Of a stretch of 64,000 nucleotides of DNA, positions 1-11,600 are shown piece after piece. The translations under genes were made by a program, and so were the position numbers. The notes beneath the pieces are model-generated. The model did not search any database. It was not told the origin of the DNA and worked only from the letters and a program-made list of their open reading frames with translations. The DNA is taken from the NCBI GenBank assembly GCA_015680905.1, contig CM027377.1:14160501-14224500 (forward strand). The letters run 5' to 3'. The first letter of the stretch is position 1. The number at the start of each line of letters is the position of its first letter. This stretch comes from Coptis chinensis (lineage: Eukaryota > Streptophyta > Magnoliopsida > Ranunculales > Ranunculaceae).

Positions 1-1378
1 AAAGTGAAATGTATTTTTAGGCAAGAAAAAAATACATTGTATTTAATGTAAAAAACAGTAAAATACATTGTATTTTTAGGTCATTATGTCTTAATTTTAT
101 GGGAGACATTTATTTGGTGAGTTGAAAGTTGAAAGTTGAAACCAAAGTTAGATGTTATTTGATACACAGACACTTGTGATTTTATTAATATATGCAAGCC
201 AAACTTTCTGAACGCAAGCCAATTAACGGTATTTTTGCTACTTCACAATCAACTACCACGAATATCGATCTTCTTTATTGGGGGGCGGGGGTTAGCCATT
301 CGGAGCCCAATGTGGCTCTGCCGGGGCATGGAGCCATTAACCTAGAAATGAGAGTATTGATGAACCACAATACTATACTGAAGGAGTCTAAGCTGATAGA
401 CCGTCCCACGCCCCATGTAGATCAATCAGTATTATGCAAATTGTGACAGTAGAAACTTTTTTTGATCTCCAATCTGAGAACACGCTGATATTCCCAGTAG
501 GCTCGTCCCAGTAAGTGTATTTGCTTTCGTAGTCGATCTTTTATTAAGTTATTCTATATTCTACTGAAGAATTGCGTTGATTTGGTCTTCGAAATATTTC
601 CAAAACAACTTTGCGCCATGGAAAATTTTGAATGTTATTTACTAATAAACAATGGGGGTAAAAAAAAATCTTAAGAAGCTCATACATATAGAACCTCGTG
701 AGGCCATTTAATTACTTGTTTCCTATGAAATGGATTTTTTTGTAATGGATTTGAAGGCTAAATACGATTATGAAACTCTGAATCTACTATCCAGAGTATA
801 TGTAGTACGGAGTACTAGGATGAATTGACAATGACTTGTGTTACAAGTTGCAACCAATATACGATCTGTAATTATCAGTCAGAGGGATAGAAACTGCTCA
901 TGCATGTAGGACGAATATTACTAACCCTATAGGCCTATACAATGGAGTTTTATTATTATGACGTATTTTAGCGGGTGGCCAAATCTCCAAAAACACATAT
1001 ACATTCTCAAACGAAAATAACATCTTATTCTGTAAAGAACAATGATACTAATTGTAATGATACGACTAATTGTAATAAATTTCATAGCTAATTGTAACGA
1101 TACTTCAGTGAAATCATTAACAACGCTTGCAAGTAATAGCACATAACTAGAAGCTAGAAATAAAGAAATAAAGAAATACAAATCACAATTCAAAATTCAA
1201 AATTAACAGTTCACAACTTATCGACAACTCATTATATTTATTGTTGAGGACAAGGTAGGAAACTATATATTTGAGAATTTAATGGCAGGTAGAGGTCGGC
1301 CATAACCTCAGCTATATTAAAAAAAAAACAACTCATTGTATAGAACCAATTTCTGCAAAAGTAGATCGAGTTATGCTG
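1..1378. other. AT-rich intergenic sequence, no gene recognised
   Basis: No reading frame here resembles a known protein. The only local structure I see is a 15-bp palindrome-like word, AAATACATTGTATTT, present twice near 30-44 and 61-75. The 3' end of this stretch would carry the 3' UTR of the minus-strand exonuclease gene that stops at 1379. Confidence 0.4.
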
Positions 1379-2092
1379 TTATGGAGATAACGTCTCTTCA
1401 AACCAACTCCAAGGGTTATGCAGCTTTAACATTTCGCAGCGCTCCCCACTACTCAGTTTCATCCCGATTTCAAAAGACGCAATAGCGTCACGAGCTGCGT
1501 ATTCAATCTGTTCCCGGGTTAACCAAGCAAGCCAATTACTGCATGTCACTCTCTTTTCTTTCTTTAAGTCAATATGAAGAACGTCCTTAGTCAAACTTTT
1601 CAAGCCATACTGCTTATCCATGTCTAAATCTGGGTGGAGTGCTGCTAAAGACCGAAGATCAACTGCGTTGGCAACCTCCAAGCTATACTCTTTCAGGAGT
1701 TCGGCATCATCTTCAACAGCTACCCCAACAAACGTGTTTCTAGGATCGTTAAGAAAACTCCCAAGCGAATTCGGAATCTCATTACTGTAATAAATATGAT
1801 AGACAAGACAAGCTTTTTGAACGCAAAGCTGGAGAGTTGCCGCATGCAATTTGCCTTTTTTTCCTCCTGTTCTGAGTTTTTCAATATATCCTTCTGTGTC
1901 TAAACCTACAACTACCTTCTCTCCTTCTTGGCAATATTTATTCTTCACATTATGAATCCAGTTATCAACTATCCATCCTTCAGATGTTACCGTCGTCTGT
2001 ATTAGTTTTCCATTGAACTCTACTTCAAATAAACAGTTTGCTGGAATGTAGAAATCTCCATGCTCTTTTGTTTTCCATCTTGTCACGCCCAT
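1379..2092 (-). CDS. WEX/RNase D-like 3'-5' exonuclease (DEDDy superfamily)
   Basis: This intron-free frame encodes 237 residues, close to the usual size of plant single-domain Werner-exonuclease-like proteins. The exonuclease fold spans about residues 55-215. Exo I is GLDTE, with D65 and E67 as metal ligands. Exo II lies around VAVEDDAELL, with D128 or D129 as the ligand. Exo III is Y198-A-A-R-D202, the YxxxD form that defines DEDDy enzymes. Such proteins remove nucleotides from 3' ends of DNA or RNA using two metal ions. No helicase domain follows, unlike animal WRN. The start ATG at 2092 is followed by GGC and opens directly into family-like sequence. No targeting signal is evident. The substrate cannot be told from sequence. 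The gene looks intact. Confidence 0.85.
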   Translation of the reverse strand: MGVTRWKTKEHGDFYIPANCLFEVEFNGKLIQTTVTSEGWIVDNWIHNVKNKYCQEGEKVVVGLDTEGYIEKLRTGGKKGKLHAATLQLCVQKACLVYHIYYSNEIPNSLGSFLNDPRNTFVGVAVEDDAELLKEYSLEVANAVDLRSLAALHPDLDMDKQYGLKSLTKDVLHIDLKKEKRVTCSNWLAWLTREQIEYAARDAIASFEIGMKLSSGERCEMLKLHNPWSWFEETLSP

Positions 2093-2889
2093 AATGTGAT
2101 ATGGTGTTGAGGTAAGACAAAATTACTAATAAAACACAAAATTTTAAGTTCAATAACTCTCACAAATCTCACCTATTTCACCTAAGTACTCACCCATTAC
2201 ACCATAGGGGCTCTATTTATAATGATCAACTATTTCCAAATTCATGTTGATTTTAGAAATCCGAATTGAACTCGAGTTAGAAACAGTTTCCAAAACAAAC
2301 TTGACTTTGGGTTATGGCTCGGGTTATTTTCAGTTTTGCATGGGGTTTCTAATTTGGCGGTAACTGTTTCTCATAGTTTCGGTCGCAAGCTTCAGCTATT
2401 ACATTGTGCCAAACTATTTCTTCCCTTCGATAAGTTCTCTTGCATTCATTTGTTGGATTTGTTGTCGCGCAAATAATTGGCTCTGGTCGCTATGGTCTTG
2501 GAATTGGATCTTTTGGCGTAGACTGGGTAACTATATCAGGTTTCTTGGGCAGTCCCTTAGCCTCACCACAATCTGCCACCGCAAACTTATTGGTGGGATT
2601 TATTTTGTTTCTATGCATTACACTTCTAATTGCTTATTGATCTTAATCTATACAACACTAGGTGCTTCCCATTTTCATCTTATGATCTATACGATTTCGA
2701 TGGGCAAGTTTATAATGTTTCTGAGACTGAGAAGAGTCCTCGAGATACAAGTGATAAATCACGGAGAAGTCAAGATCATAACAAGTAGAAAAGGAAGTCG
2801 CCAAGAAAATAAGTATAGTATCCCGGTTTCTAAAATCGTCCTTTTAGAAAAATCTACTGACAATGTTTTCTCTCGATCATATGAAAGAC
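2093..2889. other. Upstream region of the exonuclease gene
   Basis: This holds the 5' flank and promoter side of the minus-strand exonuclease, ending at the target duplication of the MITE (2882-2889). A plus-strand open frame at 2406-2897 lacks similarity to any family I know and runs into the transposon, so I do not call it a gene. No clear TATA box was picked out. Confidence 0.35.
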
Positions 2890-3629
2890 CAGTGTAGTCA
2901 AGGCGTGCCCCTAGGCGTGCCTTTTTTATAAAGGCACACTTTTAGTGCCTCGCCTTGACTAAGGTCGAGAGAGGCAATATAAGGCGCGCTTTTTGTCGAA
3001 AAGCAAAGTAGCGCCTTATCAACTTTTACAGTTTTTTTTTTTTTTTTTACAATTTTTGCTATACATGACACATTTACACTCGATCCAATTGTTATATGAT
3101 ATAAGAAATTGTACAAATTTAGTAAGTTTCATTGTGGAGTACACTTTAAACTTAATTTTGACTAGTTTTTGTTAAGTTGTATGGATTGAGAGAAGACACA
3201 AAGATGGATTAAATTTTAAATGAAGTTTTACGGGATTCTAAAATTGAATCACGTGTTCTATTTTATGAAGAACTTATTTGGCTCAATTCGATCGGTTCAT
3301 TATTTTAGTTTATTGAAATAGAACTAGATTGTATTGAGAGATACGAGTTTTATTTTGCTCTTTACTTATTGTTTAAGATTTTTCTTTTAAATGACTACAA
3401 TGGTTTTATGTTTACAATCACATAAAATTAATTTTAAAGTTTAACTAAGCAAATCAGTGATAATTCATGGCATATTTAATATTTATTTTATTTTTTATTT
3501 GATATATCTATTTTTTTTTTATTACTACGCTATTTCACTTCAATCGTAGCGCCTTGCTCATGCTTTACTCCTAAGGCACAAGAGGGTATTGTGCCTTAGG
3601 TTCGCTTTTAACGCCTTTTTACTACACTG
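2890..3629. mobile_element. hAT-type MITE, 740 bp, with 8-bp target duplication
   Basis: The element is flanked by a perfect 8-bp direct repeat, TGAAAGAC, at 2882-2889 and 3630-3637. The ends are imperfect inverted repeats: CAGTGTAGTCAAGGCGT at the left and CAGTGTAGTAAAAAGGCGT read inward from the right. An 8-bp target duplication with CA-starting termini is the hAT signature. The subterminal parts carry AAGGC/GCCTT inverted words that can pair within each end (about 2900-2995 and 3548-3617). The interior is AT-rich with a T-run near 3031 and has no transposase, so it needs one in trans. The perfect duplication suggests a fairly recent insertion. Confidence 0.85.
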
Positions 3630-3637
3630 TGAAAGAC

Positions 3638-5353
3638 TAATGATATGATACATGTATTATTCACTATCCAAAACAAAATGATACATGTATTACAAGTTTT
3701 TCAATCAGTGAAACAAATATATAATATATGTCTAGCAGTCTTTATTACTATGCATTCCGTGCTCACTCCTTCACCTTCTACAGTCTTGAATAAGGTGTAG
3801 AAACAAGGCTTTTTTTTTCATTACTACAGTCGACAGACTAGTCTACAGAGACTTGTTAGTTAACATTAAAGATCTTCGTGGTTTCTTCGTCCATTTTACC
3901 TAGAAGTCGAGGACCTATATGAGGCACTCTCTTACACGAACTATACATCCTCGCAACCTCTATAAGCTTCCTCCTTGAGCTTAGTGCATCTTGTCATTCA
4001 ACGACGCGGTATTGATTCAACATCCACTATCTTCAGAATTCTAAATGGCCAAAAGGATCTCATACGTATGCTACTTTACTTGCATCGATACTGGGCTAAA
4101 CCTGGCAAGAAATAGGCACTGCCACTCCTGTGTCGCAGACTTACAATAATTGAGCTTGAAGTTACAACACTGTCCAGTCCAAAAGAATATGTAAACATCC
4201 TTTCTGGATAAATCATATTTCATATTTTCATGTGACCCCTTAACTAGCACATTTCACACAGCAAGTATCAAGGATTTCAATTAGCATTTGATAAGAGCTC
4301 TCCCGCAGAAATCCAGATATAAACAAAAATAAGAAAATAAAACAATGAGCAATTTTAAAGGAACCATGCACCTTAGACGCATAACAAATTGACTCCTGAG
4401 TCCTGAGATGCCTTCTTAATGGGGCAAATGGGCAATAATGAATCCTTCTGACTTGCAGTGTGGAGACGACACAATGTTTCAAAAGAGTAGTGCTATTGGC
4501 CTATTCTTGAAAATGAAGAGCACGCTTCCTTCAATGTTAGCACTCTTTCAAATACCTTTTTCCAGAGTGTAAATACAATTTATCAAGCACGTGAGAATCA
4601 GCCCCGAAAGAAATCGCTTTCAAAACAATTAGACAAATAGTCTACTGCTAAAAATTCAGTCTTCGATTTGAAAGAGCTCCTACGTAAATACAAGTATACA
4701 ACACTAATAGTCAATTACTATATACACGAGAAATATTCTTGCAGAAGCCAAACTATTGTTGGCACTTGAGAGTTGGGAATTATAGCATATACCAAAAACT
4801 GAAGTTACAAACACTGCATGATTGACTGATTGTCACTTACAATTTCCAACACTTCACACGCATCCTTTCACAATGTCATAACAGATACTGCATATGAGAG
4901 TTAATCAATCTCATTTAAGGTATGGTAAATCCAGTGTAGTTGAATACCATACCATAGTACGTACCATAGCTGAATCCCAAATGAAATCTCTCCCATGATG
5001 CTATATTCTCTACAAAACCTTGGGGTGAGCATACAGTTAGCTGGATATGTAAAGACCCTAGTTCAAGGAAAAAATCCCAATCCTTGACAGTAATCTTGCC
5101 AGTGTTCCAGCCATCCACCAAGCGAATGAAGGTGCTAATGGGCTTCCTGTGTATGGTAAAAGATATTTCAGATGGGGCCTGATCCCTATCGTTCAAATAT
5201 ATGCGCCATTAAATGGTCAGTCATCCTGGAATATCCAAAAATGACAAACAAATGGATATCCAAGAGTGTCAAGTTGTGTGACAGACAGGATAATGCATGT
5301 TCTGGTTTATAACACCGATAAGTTCAAAATAAGTCATACTATCTATGGAGAAA
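3638..5353. other. Intergenic region, one unrecognised open frame
   Basis: No recognisable gene. A minus-strand open frame at 4915-5196 (about 94 codons) has no ATG at its upstream end and matches no family I can name. It lies 157 bp beyond the stop of the PPR gene and could be 3' UTR sequence, an unannotated exon or chance. The region nearest 5353 must hold the 3' end of the minus-strand PPR transcript. Confidence 0.35.
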
Positions 5354-7015
5354 TCATTCTATCATCTCTCTCCCAACATCTGGAAATGCCTCTGATAACT
5401 CAAGCAGCTGGTCTTCCAACTTGGCCTGACTAGTGATCGCGCGAACCGTCTCACAGATAGCAGAGGCATGTTTGTGCGTCCAATCACCTGCCACAAAATC
5501 ATGGATGACTCCATCAACTTGGATCCAGCTTCGACCAGGGAGCTTCTTCACACCTATCTCAACCATTTTCTGTCTCACTCTCGCAACTTCTGCCCAACTT
5601 TTGGCAGCAGCATACAGATTAGACAAGAGCACAAGGTACCCTGAAGTTTGATCTGGCTGAAGGTCTACAGTCAGTTGAGGAGCCACAGCGCTTGCAACTT
5701 GTATATTCTTGTAAATCCTACAACCACCTAGCAGAGCCCCCCAAATGGCATAATTAGGCTTCATTGGCATGGTCTCTATGAGCTTCTGTGCTTCGTCTAA
5801 TTGACCGGAGCGGCTTAACAGATCAACCATACACCCATAGTGCTCGATCATGGGCAGGATTCCATATGATTGAGTCATGTACTCGAAGTAACGGCGACCC
5901 TCCTCTACCATCCCTGAGTGGCTGCAGGCACATAGCACCCCAAGGAAGGTTCTCTCATCTGGCCTCACTTGATTATCTCCCTCATTTTGCATCCAACGGA
6001 ATACACCAAGTGCTTCCTCACCGTGTCCTTGCTTAGCAAGACCAGTGATCATGGTTGTCCAAGAAACAACACTTCTACACTTCATCTCATTGAACACTCC
6101 GTACGCTTCATCAATGAGTCCACAACTTGCATACATGTGTATTAGTGCATTATTCAGAGAGACAGGCCGTGGTTGATTCCTGAAGCGTGAATTCTTGTCA
6201 ACAAAGGAATGTATCCAACTCCCAGTTTTCAAGTCCCCTAATTCAGCACACGCTGACAATGCTGCTACCAATGCTACCCCATCCACTTGTACACCAACTC
6301 TCCACATATTACGGAACAGAGCTAACGCTTGCTTACACCTCCCATTCTGAGCAAAACTAGCAATCATAGTTGTCCACGACACAACATTCCTTTCCGGCAT
6401 GTCATCAAAAAAATTCCGTGCTTCATCCACAAATCCACGTCTCAAATACCCAGCAAGCATAGCATTCCAAGTCACCACACTCCATTCATTCATTTCATCA
6501 AACACCCTACGTGCCTTTATGACACCATCATCCCCTCCACTCAAAGCATACATATTAACCAAATTAGTCTGCACAAAAACATCTGAACACACACCTTTAC
6601 ACAAAATCCTCCCATGTACCTGCTCCCCTTCTCTCAAAAACCCTAGTTTCGCACACGCATTTAGAACAAACGAGTACGTAAACCCATCAAATTCCGCCTC
6701 TTCCACTCTACCAAGTTGATTAAACAGCTCAATCGATTTTATTGGTGCGTCGCTCCTAGCATACCCTCTTATAATCTGATTCCAAACAATTGTACTTGGC
6801 TTTTCAATCTGTTTAAAAGCTTGTATTGCATGTTCTAAATCCCCAGAAACAATACAAAAAGACAATAACTTTGCAAGAATGTAATTCTTTTGACACAAGT
6901 CATTTACTATTATTTGTGCATGGATTTGAAACAGCTCTTTTCTAGTTTTGCAATTGTCCAACAATGAAAACAAATTTTGTTGCAAAGCTCTAAAGTTTGA
7001 AACTTTCACTAACAT
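5354..7015 (-). CDS. PLS-class pentatricopeptide repeat protein, E subgroup
   Basis: This intron-free frame encodes 553 residues of tandem PPR motifs from about residue 40 to 420. Typical motif cores are TIVWNQIIRGYAR, VVTWNAMLAGYLRRG, VVSWTTMIASFAQNG, and EHYGCMVDLLSRSG. The C-terminus (about 424-520) is an E/E+ extension containing LLSNLYAAAKSW and PGRSWIQVDGVIHDFVAGD. There is no DYW deaminase domain. Proteins of this class bind organellar RNA one base per repeat and usually guide C-to-U editing with a deaminase supplied in trans. Organelle targeting is likely by class, but the N-terminus is not a strong transit peptide. The start codon at 7015 shares a CATG with the divergent PPR gene, so its promoter must lie in the other gene's coding sequence. 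The reading frame is complete. Confidence 0.9.
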   Translation of the reverse strand: MLVKVSNFRALQQNLFSLLDNCKTRKELFQIHAQIIVNDLCQKNYILAKLLSFCIVSGDLEHAIQAFKQIEKPSTIVWNQIIRGYARSDAPIKSIELFNQLGRVEEAEFDGFTYSFVLNACAKLGFLREGEQVHGRILCKGVCSDVFVQTNLVNMYALSGGDDGVIKARRVFDEMNEWSVVTWNAMLAGYLRRGFVDEARNFFDDMPERNVVSWTTMIASFAQNGRCKQALALFRNMWRVGVQVDGVALVAALSACAELGDLKTGSWIHSFVDKNSRFRNQPRPVSLNNALIHMYASCGLIDEAYGVFNEMKCRSVVSWTTMITGLAKQGHGEEALGVFRWMQNEGDNQVRPDERTFLGVLCACSHSGMVEEGRRYFEYMTQSYGILPMIEHYGCMVDLLSRSGQLDEAQKLIETMPMKPNYAIWGALLGGCRIYKNIQVASAVAPQLTVDLQPDQTSGYLVLLSNLYAAAKSWAEVARVRQKMVEIGVKKLPGRSWIQVDGVIHDFVAGDWTHKHASAICETVRAITSQAKLEDQLLELSEAFPDVGREMIE

Positions 7016-8415
7016 GATTCTTTACTTTACCAGACCTTGTTTTATTCTGACGAGAAAAACTCATTTAGCTTATTTGCATTCTAGACCTAAACTCAAATCT
7101 CAAAATCTGAATACCCTTCTTAAAGATTACATCAAGTTCAATTCTACTAGCAATGTTTTATTATTATTTAAAAGTTTACAAAAAAAGACTGCTTCTATTG
7201 TGGATAGTTTCACATTGCATTTTGTTCTCAAAGCTTGTTTAATTAGATCATCTGAAACTGAAGGGAAACAAGTTCATAGTGTAATTGTGAAACTTGGGTT
7301 TAATACTGTGATTTTTGTTCAAACAACTTTGATGAAGATTTATTCAGTGAGTGGGAATGTTGTCGATGCGCAGAAGGTGTTTGATGAAGTTTCTACTAGG
7401 AATGTTGTTTGTTGGACTGCGTTGATATCGTGTTACGTTGATAATGGGAAGCCGTATAGAGGACTGAAGCTTTTTAGGGAGATGCAAATGGAGAATACGG
7501 AACCAGATGAGGTGACGGTTACAATTGCGCTATCTGCTTGTGCTGATCTTGGGGCATTGGAGGTGGGAGAATGGATTCATGGTTATGTTCGTCGTAAACG
7601 GGGGTTTGAAGCAGACTTGTGCTTGAACAATGCTCTGATTAACATGTATGTGAAATGTGGTGATATTGGTAGGGCTAGGAGGACATTTGATGGGTTAAGT
7701 AGAAGGGATGTTACGAGTTGGACATCTATGATTGTCGGTTATGCATTGCATGGGGAAGCCGGAGAAGCTCTTAGACTTTTGATGATATGAAGAACAAGAA
7801 GGATGGGAACAAGAAAAATGGATTGGTAATACCTAATGAGGTGACGTTTATAGGAGTTTTGATGGCTTGCAGTCATGCTGGAAGGGTGGAAGAAGGCTGG
7901 CGGCATCTAGATAGCATGAGCAAGAAGCATGGCTTGAAACCCAGAATCTCTCACTATGGCTGCATGGTGGATCTGTTGTGCAGAGCAGGGCATTTAAATG
8001 AGGCATACGCCTTAATCATGAACATGCCACTCCAACCAAATGCAGTCGTCTGGCGTACCTTGCACGGTGCTTGTAGTCTTCAAGGGAATATTGAGCTTGG
8101 AGCAAAGGTTCGACGAAGGCTGCTTCAGTTAGATCCAAGTTATGCTGGAGATGATGTTACAATGTCTAACACATATGCTTCTGCAGGCTTGTGGGATGAA
8201 AAATGGCAGTGAGAGCTAGAAAGCATAGAAGATCTCCAGGCTGCAGTATGATTGAGCTGGGTGATAGGGTTCATGAGTTCGTTGCCGCAGACAAGAATCA
8301 CCCTTTATGGAGGGAAATATATGAGGTCCTACATTCCATGATTAAGAACACAAAGGTTTCTGATTATGTACCAGGCATTGCAAATACTGCTATTAGCGGC
8401 TCAATGGGTAACTGA
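7014..8415 (+). CDS. PLS-class PPR protein, E subgroup, with two single-base frameshifts
   Basis: The first in-frame ATG is at 7014 and opens with MILYFTRPCFILTRKTH, a basic, acid-free leader like a mitochondrial or plastid transit peptide. PPR motifs follow, such as VVCWTALISCYVDNG and VTSWTSMIVGYALHG. The frame breaks near 7783, where a run of four T (CTTTTG) needs one more T, and near 8201, where a run of five A needs one more A. Across both breaks the protein similarity continues without loss: second part 7787-8212, last part 8203-8415 with PGCSMIELGDRVHEFVAAD, an E/E+ tail. Both breaks are homopolymer losses, so a sequencing or assembly error is as likely as a true pseudogene. It converges on the p24 gene, 225 bp away. 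Confidence 0.8.
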
Positions 8416-8639
8416 AACAATATGAAACCAAAAAAGAAGGATTCCAACCTTTCCTTTCAGACCACAAGATGAATACAAGTTCATGAAGAAGGAAGGCGCA
8501 AGATAACTGTAATAATTTTAACATTCAATATCCATTAAGTGATCAACTGTGTCTACTGGCCTATATTTCTGAAAAACTTTTTGAAGTGTATTATCGCTAG
8601 AGGAAATTACATGAGCAGCAAATGAATGTAATAAATTAA

Positions 8640-11600
8640 CTACAGCAGCTTCTTCCTCTCAAAAAAGGACTTCAAATGCCATAGCTGCAAGCCAGCCACA
8701 GTTAAGCAGATGAAGAGTGAAAGGAAACTCAACCAGGCCATTCTGGAGTTTGTTGCTCTGTTCAGATCCTGCATTTCTTCCTCCCTGAAACATTTAAAAA
8801 GGAACACAAACCAGAAAGTAATAAGAATATTATATAGAACAGAATGTAGGATCACCATCGACAATAACGCAAATTTAGTGAACTTTCATTCACAAATTTT
8901 GCCAACAATGAATAGGAAGTTTTGTAGATTACCTTTCACGAAGATAAAACATCTCATCATGAATAGATTGGATAGTGTCTTCCAACTTCCTCAATTCTAG
9001 TTGCATGACCTAGCAATGAAAAGTGAAATTATTTGAGGTTTAATACAGGATAAATACAAATACCATTAGTATCTTCCACAAAGTTTAACATTATCCTGGA
9101 AAGAACTTGAAACATAACTTCTAGCTCAAACAGTCTTTACGAATGAGACTACTAATTACCTCAAGAGCTCTTCGTATCTGTCGCTATTTGGTATTCCATA
9201 CCTTTCTTAAGTGATACAATGCATATATGCGTGCATAATACTCAAGTGCTAAATATAGAACTCTAAACAGAAAGCAAATGTGTACATACTGACGCAAAAT
9301 TGTTCAACTACAACAGATCACTAAGACTTATTATTCTTCACAGAGCACATACATAGCTAGCTAACAACCTTATGATTTGTTATAACAAACCGACATAATG
9401 AACTCAACAATTTTGCTTTTTCCACTGATGATAACTTAAATTCAGAAAATTAGAAATATCTGCGTTTTTATGTATCCATAAGCAAACAAGCAATCTTTTT
9501 TCTTTTGCTTTTTGGGTTAGGTCATAGGGGGTTTTGACTCTTATGAATAACCGGCATTTCTCTCTTTTACTATGCTTCCTGACTTTTGCAACTCACAATT
9601 TACAGGAATATGTTTGATAAACTTTCATCTTAAGCTTAAGCTCTGCTATTCAATAACCATATGTTTCTGTACATTTCGATAACTATTAGTATTCTGTAAA
9701 GTTAACCTTATAAGAGAGTGCTTTCTGCAATTTTTAAGTCCATGCTAGCCTCACAACTTTGATCTTCCGCTAATATTGTCTATGCTCCCGCCCCTACAAA
9801 CTCATAATTCACAATTTCTTGAATGTTGGTACCTGGTAGTGAAACATTTTTTTTCATACACAATTGATGTTTGCCATTACTAGAATGAAGGTACAATCTG
9901 TCGTGGTGTCGGCGCGCAAAGTAAGTAACAGGTATTATGTATACCTGATTCCATGACTGATGTACCTTGGGCTTGGGGAGTTGAGTGAGTTGCACAACTG
10001 TTGAAAGTTAGAAGCATCTTATTCTTCATATTCTTTGTTGTGTGTGATAATATGATGATAGGCGCTAATGTATCTCTTCTTTTGGGGTCTCACTGAGACC
10101 TGAGTATTCTTAAACCAGAGACTAGAATGTTTTCACTTTTTCTTGTTAGTTTCCAGCGAAAAAGGTTCACTACTAAAATGTAGGAAGAGCCCAAAACAAA
10201 AGGCATGGACAGGATGATGGTTTACATGAAATATGCCATCGGTGATATTGTTACTATCAGTCCACTGTTCGAAAAATTAACAGAGCATTCTGCTTGGCTA
10301 GTGGCACAAGGTTGACTGATTCTGATGTACAGACTGGTAACAACTCCGTCTTACAATGGTCGAATATTGTAAAACCCCAAATTTCCCATCCAAATCGAAG
10401 TCACTGTCCTTGAATCATTTTCCCCGAAATACTGTTTGCCCAAAACCCTTACTCTATCTCTCCCCCACAACAAACCCTAATCTATCTCTTCTCCCCAACA
10501 ACAAACCCTAATCCATCTCTTGTGAAGATATTGAGAAAAGAGAGATCGAGATTAAAGAGAGGAGAGGTCGAAATTAAGAACAAAAGGTACCAACTGTTTT
10601 TTTCCTTCTTTGTGGGTTTTCTTTTCAAATGGGTCATGGGTGAAAAGGCGTTGGGTTATTATTCAAGGGCCCAACACAAAAAGCCCTACTACTATATATA
10701 AGGTTTGGGGTTTTACAAATATGTTATGAATTACTTTCGTTAGATGGTGTGTGGGATTGGGATAAGCTAGGTGCAGGTCTTATATTATTCCACTCAAAAC
10801 ATAACTCACGTGCATTTAAAGATGTCATTCCTAAGTTGTCAGTGGACAAAGATCAGAGTGGAAAAGTATTCAATTTCAGAGCCTCTTACCACAGAATCAG
10901 CATGGAACGTGATAATAAGCAGTGCTAATGATCTTAAAGTCGATGTCCTATGGCTGCTCAGGTGCATGAGAGTATGAGACAGTGCAGAACAGCTGTGTTC
11001 TTGTGGCGCCTAAATGCTACTTTCCCTACACTGTTGCACATCTCTTCGTGCAAGGTGATCTTGCACATGAGATCTAGTTTTACTTTTCTAAAATGTTTGG
11101 TGTTCTTTACGATCAATTGCAAAGTGTATCTAGGGCATCTTAAACAAGAAAATCATGGCAGCTTGGGAAGATAAATCGATGACCCAATCCCTCCTGTGGG
11201 AAATTTGGGTTGCTCAGAGTCAAAATAGATTTCAGGTTGTTCCCATTGTTCCTAGAAAGGTGGTGTAGAATGTTAAACACTGGTTACAAGATTTTAATTT
11301 TTCTTATAGAAGGTTCTTTTGCACAACTGATGTCACTCTAAATGATCAGGGTTCCTCAAATTGGTTCCAATCACACACGCACACAAGAAAAATACCACTC
11401 CTGGCAATCCATCTTGGTGTACTTGTAATACTTCTTTTGATAATAATGAAATAACATTTTATCGACAAAAAAAATGTAACCATACGATAGGAACACAAAA
11501 GCACAGAGACGTAAAAAGTAAAAGTAGTAGAGGAGCACCAATTCCAGGACGAGGATATTGAATTCAATCAGAAAAAACAACAAATGAATGTATAATGAAC

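Noticed and set aside
192-446. An 84-codon plus-strand frame
   Set aside because: Short, isolated, no recognised domain.
2406-2897. A 163-codon plus-strand frame
   Set aside because: No similarity to known families, and its end runs into the hAT MITE target site.
4915-5196. A minus-strand open frame downstream of the PPR gene
   Set aside because: There is no ATG at its upstream end and no family match. It is recorded only under the intergenic entry.
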